A stretch of DNA of 13,038 nucleotides from an uncultured Collinsella sp. (GTDB taxonomy: Bacteria > Actinomycetota > Coriobacteriia > Coriobacteriales > Coriobacteriaceae), in NCBI GenBank assembly GCA_947002045.1, contig CAMQJB010000053.1, positions 1 to 13,038 of the forward strand, given 5' to 3'. Shown here one piece after another: positions 6,307 through 12,496 of the stretch (its first letter is position 1; each line of letters starts with the position of its first letter). The notes under the pieces are model-generated. The model was not told the origin of the DNA, ran no database searches, and saw nothing but the letters and a program-made list of their open reading frames with translations. The position numbers and the translations under genes are program-made.

Positions 6307-7314
6307 GTGGCGAACGCCATCGATCAGCTCACGGACCGCGTGCTCGTGCTCGGCCGCCTCACCATCGTCCGCCGCGCCATCACCGCCGTGGCGGTCACCA
6401 TTTCCGCCGTTCTCCAGACATTTCTGATCCAGGCGTTCATTCGGCCCGCCGACCTGCTTCCGAGCGGTCTTACCGGCGTCGCGGTCCTGCTCGATCGCGT
6501 TACCTCGCTCGGCGGCGTTCATATCGACATCTCGCTCGGTATGCTTGCGCTTAACATCCCCGTGGCGCTCCTATGCTGGAGCGGCATTAGCAAGCGCTTC
6601 GTCATCTTCTCGATGATGCAGGTCGTGCTCTCGTCGCTGTTCCTCAACGTCTTTCACTTCGCCCCGTTTTTGGGCGACAAGATCATGCTCATCATTTTTG
6701 GCGGCGTGGTCTCGGGTCTGGGCGCTGCCATCGCGCTCAAGTCCGGCGCATCCACCGGCGGCACCGACTTTATCGCGCTGTGGGTTTCCAACCACACGGG
6801 CAAGACCATCTGGGGCGTCATCTTTGGTTTCAACTGCTTTATCCTGGCGATCTTTGGTTTTATGTTTGGCTGGGACAAGGCGGCGTACTCCATCGTGTTC
6901 CAGTTTATTTCGACCAAGACCATCGACAGCTTCTATCGTCGCTACGACCGCGTGACGCTGCAGATCACGACGCGCAAGGCGGACGAGGTCATGACCGCCT
7001 ATGTTGACCATTTTCAGCACGGCATTAGCTGCGCCGAGGTCATCGGCGGATACAGCCGCGAAAAGATGTACCTGCTGCACGCCGTTGTCTCGACCTACGA
7101 GAGCCAGGACATTATCAAGCTGGTGTGCGACATTGATCCCGGCGCCGTGATCAATGTGTTCCACACGCTCAACTTTGTGGGCGGCTGGTGGGGCGGTCAT
7201 GTCGACGAGCCCATGCCCACGGCCGTACCTGATCCCGACAAGCCCGCGCGCATGGCCAGCAGGCAGGCGCGCCTCAGCGAGCAGGACAGCCTGCAGCAGG
7301 ACGACGGCAGGTAG
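6307..7314 (+). CDS. YitT-family membrane protein (DUF161/DUF2179)
   Basis: Predicted multi-pass membrane protein of 335 residues in the YitT family, whose role is poorly known. After a short basic N-terminus come about five membrane segments. They include the family-typical PADLLPSGLTGVAVLLDR (near residues 50-65), the glycine-rich FGGVVSGLGAAIALKSGASTGGTDFIA around 130-155, and a segment ending at FISTKTIDSFY. The C-terminal soluble DUF2179-like domain follows (QITTRKADEVM...GGYSREKMYLL...DPGAVINVFH). The GTG at 6307 is preceded by AAAGGAG with 5-base spacing. A variable polar tail of about 45 residues ends the protein. It has its own promoter and terminator, so nothing in the sequence links it to the PTS genes. 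Confidence 0.88.
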   Translation: MANAIDQLTDRVLVLGRLTIVRRAITAVAVTISAVLQTFLIQAFIRPADLLPSGLTGVAVLLDRVTSLGGVHIDISLGMLALNIPVALLCWSGISKRFVIFSMMQVVLSSLFLNVFHFAPFLGDKIMLIIFGGVVSGLGAAIALKSGASTGGTDFIALWVSNHTGKTIWGVIFGFNCFILAIFGFMFGWDKAAYSIVFQFISTKTIDSFYRRYDRVTLQITTRKADEVMTAYVDHFQHGISCAEVIGGYSREKMYLLHAVVSTYESQDIIKLVCDIDPGAVINVFHTLNFVGGWWGGHVDEPMPTAVPDPDKPARMASRQARLSEQDSLQQDDGR

Positions 7315-7355
7315 GGTATTGGCATTTTGCCGGCCTGGCGCAACCCTTCCGTATG

Positions 7356-7397
7356 AGCCCCTCGAAGGCCTCGCTGCTTTCGAGGGGCTTTCGTTTT
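7356..7397 (+). terminator. Intrinsic terminator after YitT-like gene
   Basis: AGCCCCTCGAA (7356-7366) pairs perfectly with TTCGAGGGGCT (7379-7389) around a 12-nt loop and is followed by the T-rich TTCGTTTT. Confidence 0.88.
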
Positions 7398-7442
7398 CCC
7401 AGATAAAACCTACCAAAATGAAGCTGTCGCTTTTTGGTAGGG
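7398..7442 (+). repeat. 45-bp hairpin repeat, copy 3
   Basis: Third copy of the repeat, same orientation as 5411-5455 and 40 of 45 bases identical to it. CCTACCAAAA (7409-7418) and TTTTGGTAGG (7432-7441) form a perfect 10-bp stem with a 13-nt loop. It sits between a terminator and the GntR1 promoter. Confidence 0.75.
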
Positions 7443-7483
7443 AGGGTGTATCGTTTTATCATTATGAGGTAACATGAAACTAG

Positions 7484-7520
7484 ACGTTATATACGTATTA
7501 GTTATTTCGATATTTCGATA
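7484..7520 (+). promoter_or_regulatory. Putative autoregulatory operator region of GntR1
   Basis: CGTTATATAC (7485-7494) lies in a near-palindromic ACGT-TATA-TACGT block. It is the exact reverse complement of 202-211 upstream of the DMT gene, and its CGTTATA part is shared with the PTS promoter. Directly downstream is a tandem repeat ATTTCGAT (7504-7511 and 7512-7519), possibly a second binding site. The following GntR gene has only a weak AAGAG ribosome site, so low-level expression and autorepression are plausible. No confident -35/-10 pair was found. Confidence 0.45.
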
Positions 7521-7533
7521 AGAGTGATCAGAT

Positions 7534-8253
7534 ATGCCCGCGCCCAAAAATGCACCGCTTTACCAGCAGATTTACGATGAAATCAAGGATGCGATCGAGA
7601 AAGGTGTTTATGCACCCAAGGAGCGTATTCCGTCCGAGCTTGAGCTAGCCGAGCAGTACGACGTGAGCCGCATTACGGTGCGCCGCGCCGTCGAGGAGCT
7701 GTGCTCTGATGGCTACCTGGTTAAGCAGCAGGGCCGTGGCACCTTTGTTTCCACGCCGCACATTAATCGCCAGTTTCACGCCTCGACGCTGCAGACGTTT
7801 ACCGCGCTGTGTGCCGGCAACGGCATGAAGGCCGGTGCGCACGTGATCGATCGCCAGATTGTGCCGGCGCGCCAAAACGAGATGGAGTTCTTTGGCCTGC
7901 AGAAGGATGCGCTGCTGCTGCATATCAAGCGCGTGCGTACGGCCGACGGCGAGCCCATCTTTGAGGAGAACATCTTTGTGCCGTTCGATGCCTACCGCGA
8001 GCTGTTGACGGCCGATCTTGAGGACAAGTCGATTTTTGCCGAGGTCGAGCGTGTTGGCGGAATCCCGATTGTCTCGGTTGGCTACCGTACGGTCGAGGCC
8101 GTTCGCGCCAATGCCGAGCAGGCAGCCGAGTTGGGCATTGCTCCGCACGATCCACTGCTCAACCTGCGTGCCAGCTTTACCGGTCCCAATGGCGAGCCGG
8201 TTCTGATGGGTAAGCAGTACTACGTGGGATCGCGCTACGTCATGGTCATGTAA
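7534..8253 (+). CDS. GntR family transcriptional regulator, HutC subfamily (GntR1)
   Basis: DNA-binding regulator of 239 residues. Residues 1-75 are a GntR winged helix-turn-helix: PLYQQIYDEIKDAI, then GVYAPKERIPSELELAEQYDVSRITVRRAVEEL in pieces, closing with the wing KQQGRGTFV. Residues about 90-235 form a UTRA ligand-binding domain, with the typical KRVRTADGEPIFEENIFVP and a terminal GSRYVMVM. HutC-type GntR proteins usually bind sugar-phosphate or similar small ligands; FrlR of frl operons belongs to this group, which fits a role in controlling the PTS-deglycase operon. It is a paralogue of the regulator at 10625, with similar but not identical recognition helices. ATG 7534 gives the right N-terminal length despite the weak ribosome site. 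Control of the CGTTATA sites is inferred from shared words only. Confidence 0.9.
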   Translation: MPAPKNAPLYQQIYDEIKDAIEKGVYAPKERIPSELELAEQYDVSRITVRRAVEELCSDGYLVKQQGRGTFVSTPHINRQFHASTLQTFTALCAGNGMKAGAHVIDRQIVPARQNEMEFFGLQKDALLLHIKRVRTADGEPIFEENIFVPFDAYRELLTADLEDKSIFAEVERVGGIPIVSVGYRTVEAVRANAEQAAELGIAPHDPLLNLRASFTGPNGEPVLMGKQYYVGSRYVMVM

Positions 8254-8281
8254 GTTACGCGGTTTTACCAAACCGCGTAAC
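8254..8281. terminator. 12-bp hairpin abutting the GntR1 stop codon
   Basis: GTTACGCGGTTT (8254-8265) pairs perfectly with AAACCGCGTAAC (8270-8281) around a TACC loop, beginning on the base after the stop. There is no following T tract, so it may be a weak terminator or a 3'-end stabiliser. Confidence 0.6.
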
Positions 8282-8294
8282 GGGCCGACGCTGC

Positions 8295-8395
8295 AAACGC
8301 CCCTAAGCGGCAATCTGACGTTCAATCGTCGGTCGCGTACCGAAGTACGCTTCCCTCCTCTTTCACGTCACCTTGTTCGCTTAGGGGCGTTTTCG
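8295..8395. other. Multi-helix structured element with 15-bp closing stem
   Basis: AAACGCCCCTAAGCG (8295-8309) pairs perfectly with CGCTTAGGGGCGTTT (8378-8392), enclosing 68 nt. Inside, CTGACG (8315-8320) can pair with CGTCGG (8327-8332, one G-T pair), and GCGTAC (8335-8340) with GTACGC (8345-8350) over a CGAA loop. A pyrimidine-rich single-stranded stretch follows. The T-rich 3' arm end means it could act as a large terminator, but the internal helices resemble a structured RNA or a mobile palindrome. No known RNA family is recognised. Confidence 0.5.
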
Positions 8396-8447
8396 CTGAC
8401 TTATGCTCAACCAGCGACGTTTCCGCGCTTGTCAAGGTAGTCATTGA

Positions 8448-8515
8448 ATGAGCGTGGATAATCTCCCGTTTTTGGCTCAATGGTGGGTCCAAAGTGGGAG
8501 ATTATCCACGCTCAT
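8448..8515. repeat. 20-bp perfect inverted repeat (MITE/REP-like palindrome)
   Basis: ATGAGCGTGGATAATCTCCC at 8448-8467 is repeated as its exact reverse complement at 8496-8515, with a 28-nt centre. The centre has its own short pairing, TTTGG (8471-8475) with CCAAA (8489-8493). No coding capacity. It looks like an interspersed palindromic repeat of the type I associate with Coriobacteriia genomes. Confidence 0.7.
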
Positions 8516-8605
8516 CCGGAAAGTGTCCAAAAATCCCTCGCTCGTTTGCCTTGGATTACGTTGCCCGTGGTCGACAGCGGCGCGGCACCGGTCCGCGTGG
8601 CGGCG

Positions 8606-8611
8606 TATAAT
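8606..8611 (+). promoter_or_regulatory. Consensus -10 (TATAAT) of recQ
   Basis: A perfect TATAAT lies 31 bases before the recQ ATG. No good -35 is seen at the right distance. The promoter probably also drives the overlapping GntR2 gene downstream. Confidence 0.5.
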
Positions 8612-8642
8612 CGGCGGCAGATGACTTGGACGTTAGGAAACC

Positions 8643-10625
8643 ATGACCGATAGCATGCAGCAGATGGCGCTCGACACGCTCGGCGCCTATTTTGGCTACA
8701 CCTCGTTTCGCCCGGGACAGGACCGCATGGTCGATGCGATCCTTGCCGGTCGCGATGCGTTGGGTGTTATGCCCACGGGCGCCGGCAAGTCCATTTGCTA
8801 CCAGGTGCCCGCGCTCATGCTGCCCGGCATCACCTTTGTGGTGAGTCCGCTGCTGTCGCTTATGGAGGACCAGACCCGTGCGTTGCTCGCGGCGGGTGCG
8901 CGACCCAGCTATCTCAACTCCAGCCTTACCCCGGCCCAGCAAAACACCGTGCTCAAGCGGGCGCGCGAGGGCCGCTATCAGCTTATGTACGTGGCGCCCG
9001 AGCGCTTGCTTGAGCCGCGTTTTTTGGCCTTTGCGCAGGAAGCTGCGGCCGAAGGCGGCATCGGCGTGCCGCTCGTGGCCATTGACGAGGCCCACTGCGT
9101 GAGCCAATGGGGCCAGGATTTCCGCCCCGCCTACCTGCAGATTCGCGAGTTCATCGATTCCCTGCCGCAGCGCCCTATCGTGGCAGCCTTTACCGCTACG
9201 GCGACCGAGCGTGTGCGCGCGGACATTCAGCAGATGCTCGGCCTGCAAAACCCCGCGACGGTGGTGACGGGCTTCGATCGCAAGAACCTCTACTTTGGTT
9301 GCGAGGAGATGGGCGACAAGGCCAAGACCGCCTGGGTGCGCGACTATGTGATTGCGCATTCGGGCGAGAGCGGCATCGTGTATTGCTCGACCCGCAAGAC
9401 GGTCGATGCGCTGGCGGGCGAGCTTGCCGGGGCGCTGGGCCCCAGCGGCATTCGCGTTGGCCGCTACCATGCCGGCATGGGCAACGACGCCCGTCGTCAA
9501 AGCCAGCGCGCCTTTATCGACGACGATATTCAGGTGATGGTTGCCACCAATGCCTTTGGCATGGGTATCGACAAGCCCAACGTGCGCTACGTGATTCATA
9601 ACAACGTGCCCGAGAGCATCGAGGCCTACTACCAAGAGGCAGGTCGCGCCGGTCGCGATGGCGACCCGGCAAGCTGCCACTTGCTGTGGAACGGTAACGA
9701 TTTTCGCATGCGCCGCTTTTTAATCGACCGCGGCGATGCCGCCGATGAGGCGCTTGACGACGAGCAGCGCGCGTGGGCGCTCCAGAATCGATATCGTCTG
9801 CTCAGCCAGATGGAGGGCTATTGCAATACCACCGGCTGCCTGCGCGAATATATGTTGCGCTACTTTGGCGACGAGGCCGCGGCCGAGCATGCTGCCGCGG
9901 CTGGTGCGGGCGCCACCGCCACGGACGAGGCCGAGGGCTGCGGCAACTGCAGCAACTGCCTCACGCAGTTCGAGGTCGAGGACGTCACCGATATGGCCCG
10001 CGCCGCTGTGCGCTATGTGGCCACGCGACCCATGCGCTTTGGCAAGTCGCTCATCGCCGACGTGCTCCACGGCGGCAACACCGAGCGCATTCGCCAGATG
10101 CATCTGGACGAGGACCGCGGCTACGGTGAGCTGTCGAGCGAATCGGTCGGGCGTATCAAGGACATCATCGGCCAGCTGTGCGGCCGCGGTTATCTGGCTA
10201 CCTCGCAGGGGCAGTACCCGGTCGTGGGGCTGGGCCCGCGTGCCACCGAGGTCGAGGATGAGGCGTTTGCCTTTACCGTCAAGCGTCGTGCGTCCAAGCG
10301 CAAGGCCTCGGCCCGTGCCCGCCGCGCGGTGGATCTGCTGCGTGAGGAGGCCGAGCTAGATCAGCGCCCGCGCGTGGGTGACGATGCCGAGCTGTTCGAG
10401 CGCCTGCGTGCCCTGCGCAAGGAGATTTCGACCGAGCTGGAGATGGCGCCGTACATGGTCTTCTCTGACAAGGCCCTGCGCGGCCTGTGCCGCCTACGAC
10501 CTCAGACACGCGACGAGCTTATCCAGGTCAACGGTATTGGCGAGAAAAAGGCCGATGCCTTTGGCGAGCAGTTTATGGCGGCGATTGAAGAGTTTGAGTC
10601 CGAGCATGCACGGGATGGAGCGTAA
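8643..10625 (+). CDS. recQ: ATP-dependent DNA helicase RecQ
   Basis: 3'-5' DNA helicase for recombination and repair, 660 residues and complete. Helicase domain 1 has motif 0 (FRPGQ), Walker A MPTGAGKS with Lys49, and motif II DEAH at 148-151 followed by CVSQWGQDFRP. Motif III is FTATAT. Helicase domain 2 has IVYCSTRK, YHAGM, VATNAFGMGIDKP and the arginine-finger motif QEAGRAGRDG. The zinc module uses Cys399, Cys433, Cys436 and Cys439. The gap between the first and second Cys is about 17 residues longer than in E. coli and is filled by an Ala/Gly-rich insert. A winged-helix region and a C-terminal HRDC domain (about 580-655, with VNGIGEKKADAFG) complete it. ATG 8643 follows AGGA. The stop overlaps the start of the GntR2 gene, so the two are probably cotranscribed and translationally coupled. 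Confidence 0.96.
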   Translation: MTDSMQQMALDTLGAYFGYTSFRPGQDRMVDAILAGRDALGVMPTGAGKSICYQVPALMLPGITFVVSPLLSLMEDQTRALLAAGARPSYLNSSLTPAQQNTVLKRAREGRYQLMYVAPERLLEPRFLAFAQEAAAEGGIGVPLVAIDEAHCVSQWGQDFRPAYLQIREFIDSLPQRPIVAAFTATATERVRADIQQMLGLQNPATVVTGFDRKNLYFGCEEMGDKAKTAWVRDYVIAHSGESGIVYCSTRKTVDALAGELAGALGPSGIRVGRYHAGMGNDARRQSQRAFIDDDIQVMVATNAFGMGIDKPNVRYVIHNNVPESIEAYYQEAGRAGRDGDPASCHLLWNGNDFRMRRFLIDRGDAADEALDDEQRAWALQNRYRLLSQMEGYCNTTGCLREYMLRYFGDEAAAEHAAAAGAGATATDEAEGCGNCSNCLTQFEVEDVTDMARAAVRYVATRPMRFGKSLIADVLHGGNTERIRQMHLDEDRGYGELSSESVGRIKDIIGQLCGRGYLATSQGQYPVVGLGPRATEVEDEAFAFTVKRRASKRKASARARRAVDLLREEAELDQRPRVGDDAELFERLRALRKEISTELEMAPYMVFSDKALRGLCRLRPQTRDELIQVNGIGEKKADAFGEQFMAAIEEFESEHARDGA

Positions 10626-11383
10626 TGATGGCATCCGACGATAAAACCGAGCGCACTGAGGTGTCCGCCGTGCCGCTGTACCAGCAGGTTATGGACGACC
10701 TAAAGGGCGAGATTGCGCGCGGCGTGTACGCATCCGGCTCGCGCATTCCTTCCGAGATGGAGCTCGCGAAGTACTACGGCGTGGGACGCATCACCGTGCG
10801 CCGCGCCGTCGAGGAGCTGTCGCGCGCGGGGTATCTCAACCGCCAGCAGGGGAGGGGCACGTTTGTGTGTGCGCCCAAGCTCAAACGCAAGATTGTCCAG
10901 AAGGGTGACGTTCAGAGCTTTTCCGAGGGTTGCGCCGCCAACGACATGGTGGCCGGAGCACGTCTGGCGTCGCGCACGGTGGTTGCGGCGACGCGCGAGG
11001 ACGCGGCGTTTTTTGGGGTGGAACCCGGCTGCGAGCTCATCGTGGTCGAGCGCGTGCGCACGGCAGATGGCGTGCCCGTCATGCTCGAGAACAACGCCTT
11101 TGTGCTGGCCGACCATCCCTATCTGCAGACGCTTGCCGACAAGGACCTCACGGACAATTCCATCTTTGCGCTCGTTGCCGAGCATTCGGGCCGTGCGCCG
11201 CTCAAGTCAGACCCCTGTACGGTGGAGATTGCGCTTGCCGATGCTCAGGCGGCCCCGCTGCTGGAGGTGCCGGTCGGCGAGCCGCTCTTCTATATGGAGG
11301 CATACTTTACCGATGCGGACGGGCGGCCCCTGCTGCTCGGACGCCAAAAGATCGTGGGCTCGCGCTACGTGTTCGACATCTAA
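10625..11383 (+). CDS. GntR family transcriptional regulator, HutC subfamily (GntR2)
   Basis: Second HutC-type regulator, 252 residues, paralogous to the one at 7534. The winged helix-turn-helix (residues about 15-85) has VPLYQQVMDDLKGEIARG, then the recognition segment GVGRITVRRAVEEL and wing RQQGRGTFV. The UTRA domain (about 100-250) has VERVRTADGVPVMLENNAFV and ends GSRYVFDI. The ATG at 10625 overlaps the recQ TAA stop by one base (TAATG); a second ATG at 10628 is also possible. It lies 144 bp before the second SIS gene, whose leader has two 19-bp repeats unlike those near GntR1, so local control of that gene is the simplest inference. The ligand may be the phosphorylated substrate of that enzyme, as suggested for FrlR-type regulators. 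Confidence 0.9.
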   Translation: MMASDDKTERTEVSAVPLYQQVMDDLKGEIARGVYASGSRIPSEMELAKYYGVGRITVRRAVEELSRAGYLNRQQGRGTFVCAPKLKRKIVQKGDVQSFSEGCAANDMVAGARLASRTVVAATREDAAFFGVEPGCELIVVERVRTADGVPVMLENNAFVLADHPYLQTLADKDLTDNSIFALVAEHSGRAPLKSDPCTVEIALADAQAAPLLEVPVGEPLFYMEAYFTDADGRPLLLGRQKIVGSRYVFDI

Positions 11384-11392
11384 CGTCCATAG

Positions 11393-11411
11393 ATAGAACA
11401 ACATAGAACAA
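11393..11411 (+). promoter_or_regulatory. Putative GntR2 operator, upstream copy
   Basis: ATAGAACAACATAGAACAA is itself a tandem of two ATAGAAC half-sites 10 bp apart, about one helical turn. It matches 17 of 19 bases of the site at 11455-11473, start to start 62 bp. It lies just after the GntR2 stop codon, at about -65 relative to the likely transcription start. Confidence 0.55.
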
Positions 11412-11426
11412 ATTTGGTGAAATGAC

Positions 11427-11455
11427 TTCACGTGCATCGTCGTGCGTGCTATAAA
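11427..11455 (+). promoter_or_regulatory. Promoter of second SIS gene
   Basis: TTCACG (11427-11432) and TATAAA (11450-11455) are spaced by 17 bp, and TGC before the -10 makes it an extended -10. One operator-like repeat lies upstream and one overlaps the expected transcription start, a repressor-style arrangement. Confidence 0.55.
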
Positions 11456-11473
11456 TAGGACAACATAGAACGA
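11455..11473 (+). promoter_or_regulatory. Putative GntR2 operator, downstream copy
   Basis: ATAGGACAACATAGAACGA is the second copy of the 19-bp element at 11393-11411, with two base differences. It begins at the last base of the -10 box and would cover the transcription start, so bound protein should block initiation. The roughly six-turn spacing to the first copy would allow looping. Confidence 0.55.
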
Positions 11474-11527
11474 CCGCAGGTACGAGCTGTCGTCGTTCAA
11501 AGCCGCCACACAAGGAGGAACATCACC

Positions 11528-12496
11528 GTGAACGCACATGATCTGGTTCAGGAAATTATCGAGCGCAAGGGCAAGATTGAGAACGTCTTTTGGATCGCCT
11601 GCGGCGGTTCGATGATCGACCTGATGCCGGCCAACGAGCTACTCAAGCGCGAGGCCACCACGTTTACCTCGACGGTCTACACGGCACGCGAGTTTTGCCT
11701 GATGGTTCCCAAGAGTCTTGGCGAGAAGTCACTCGTCATCGCCTGCAGCCACAGCGGCAACACGCAGGAGGTCGTCGACGGCTGCGAGATGGCGCTGGCC
11801 GCCGGCGCCGAGGTTGTCGCCCTCACCGACTGCGAGGGCTCCAAGATCGATAACGGCAAGTGGACCACCTGGGTCTATCCGTGGGGCGAAGGCGTGCCGC
11901 AGGCCGAGGTGCCGCAGGGCATCGGCGCCCTGATGGCTGCCGAGCTGCTCGACCAGCAAGAGGGTTACGAGGCGCTTGCCGACATGTACGCCGGCCTTAA
12001 GCAGATGGATGCGCTGCTGCCCGCTGCCCGCGAGAAGGTCAACGCCGAGCTAGGCGCCCGTTTTGCCGAGCTCTGCCAGCAGCACAAGTTCTTCTATATC
12101 CTGGGTTCCGGCCCCAACTTTAGCCAGACCTACGCTATGGCCATCTGCTCGCTCATGGAGATGCAGTGGCAGCACTGCTGCTACATCCACTCCGGCGAGT
12201 ACTTCCACGGCCCGTTCGAAGCCACCGAGCCCGGCGTGTTCTACTTTGTACAGCTCGGATCGGGCGAGTGCCGCCCCATGGAGGAACGTGCACTTGCATT
12301 CCTCAACACGCACACCGATACGGTCATGGTGCTCGATGCGCTCGAGTACGGTGTGGGCGACGTGCCTGCCAGCGTGCGTTCGTTCCTGGAGCCGATCTTC
12401 TTCTACAACATGAGCTGCGAGCTGCGCGCCGCCCGCGGCAAGGTGTTCGACCACAGCCCCGAGGTTCGTCGCTACATGGGCATCGAGCAGTACTAG
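11528..12496 (+). CDS. Second SIS-domain deglycase, FrlB/GfrF-like
   Basis: Cytoplasmic enzyme of 322 residues, paralogous to the SIS protein at 4326. SIS domain 1 has FWIACGGSMIDLMPANELL (near residues 21-39) and the phosphosugar-binding IACSHSGNTQEVV (near 71-83). SIS domain 2 has ILGSGPNFSQTYAMA (near 192-206). Glu211 in LMEMQW and His227 in GEYFHGPFE keep the 16-residue spacing of the FraB/FrlB catalytic pair. The C-terminus EVRRYMGIEQY closely resembles the DERRYYGGLVEY end of E. coli FrlB, so this copy looks closer to FrlB than the first. The GTG at 11528 follows AGGAGG (11513-11518). It stands alone without transporter genes and presumably relies on the PTS at 1527. The two enzymes may handle two isomeric substrates, as GfrE (fructoselysine-6-P) and GfrF (glucoselysine-6-P) do; which is which cannot be told here. 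Confidence 0.82.
   Translation: MNAHDLVQEIIERKGKIENVFWIACGGSMIDLMPANELLKREATTFTSTVYTAREFCLMVPKSLGEKSLVIACSHSGNTQEVVDGCEMALAAGAEVVALTDCEGSKIDNGKWTTWVYPWGEGVPQAEVPQGIGALMAAELLDQQEGYEALADMYAGLKQMDALLPAAREKVNAELGARFAELCQQHKFFYILGSGPNFSQTYAMAICSLMEMQWQHCCYIHSGEYFHGPFEATEPGVFYFVQLGSGECRPMEERALAFLNTHTDTVMVLDALEYGVGDVPASVRSFLEPIFFYNMSCELRAARGKVFDHSPEVRRYMGIEQY

Noticed and set aside
8295..8395. tRNA or known riboswitch
   Set aside because: No cloverleaf, T-loop or CCA end, and no riboswitch core that I recognise.
8556..9680. Minus-strand open frame of 374 codons opposite recQ
   Set aside because: The + strand encodes a complete RecQ with all helicase motifs. The reverse frame is Ala/Arg/His-rich, typical of a GC-rich shadow.
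11393..11473. CRISPR-like repeats before the second SIS gene
   Set aside because: There are only two 19-bp units flanking a promoter, and no cas genes or further units. Operator sites explain them better.
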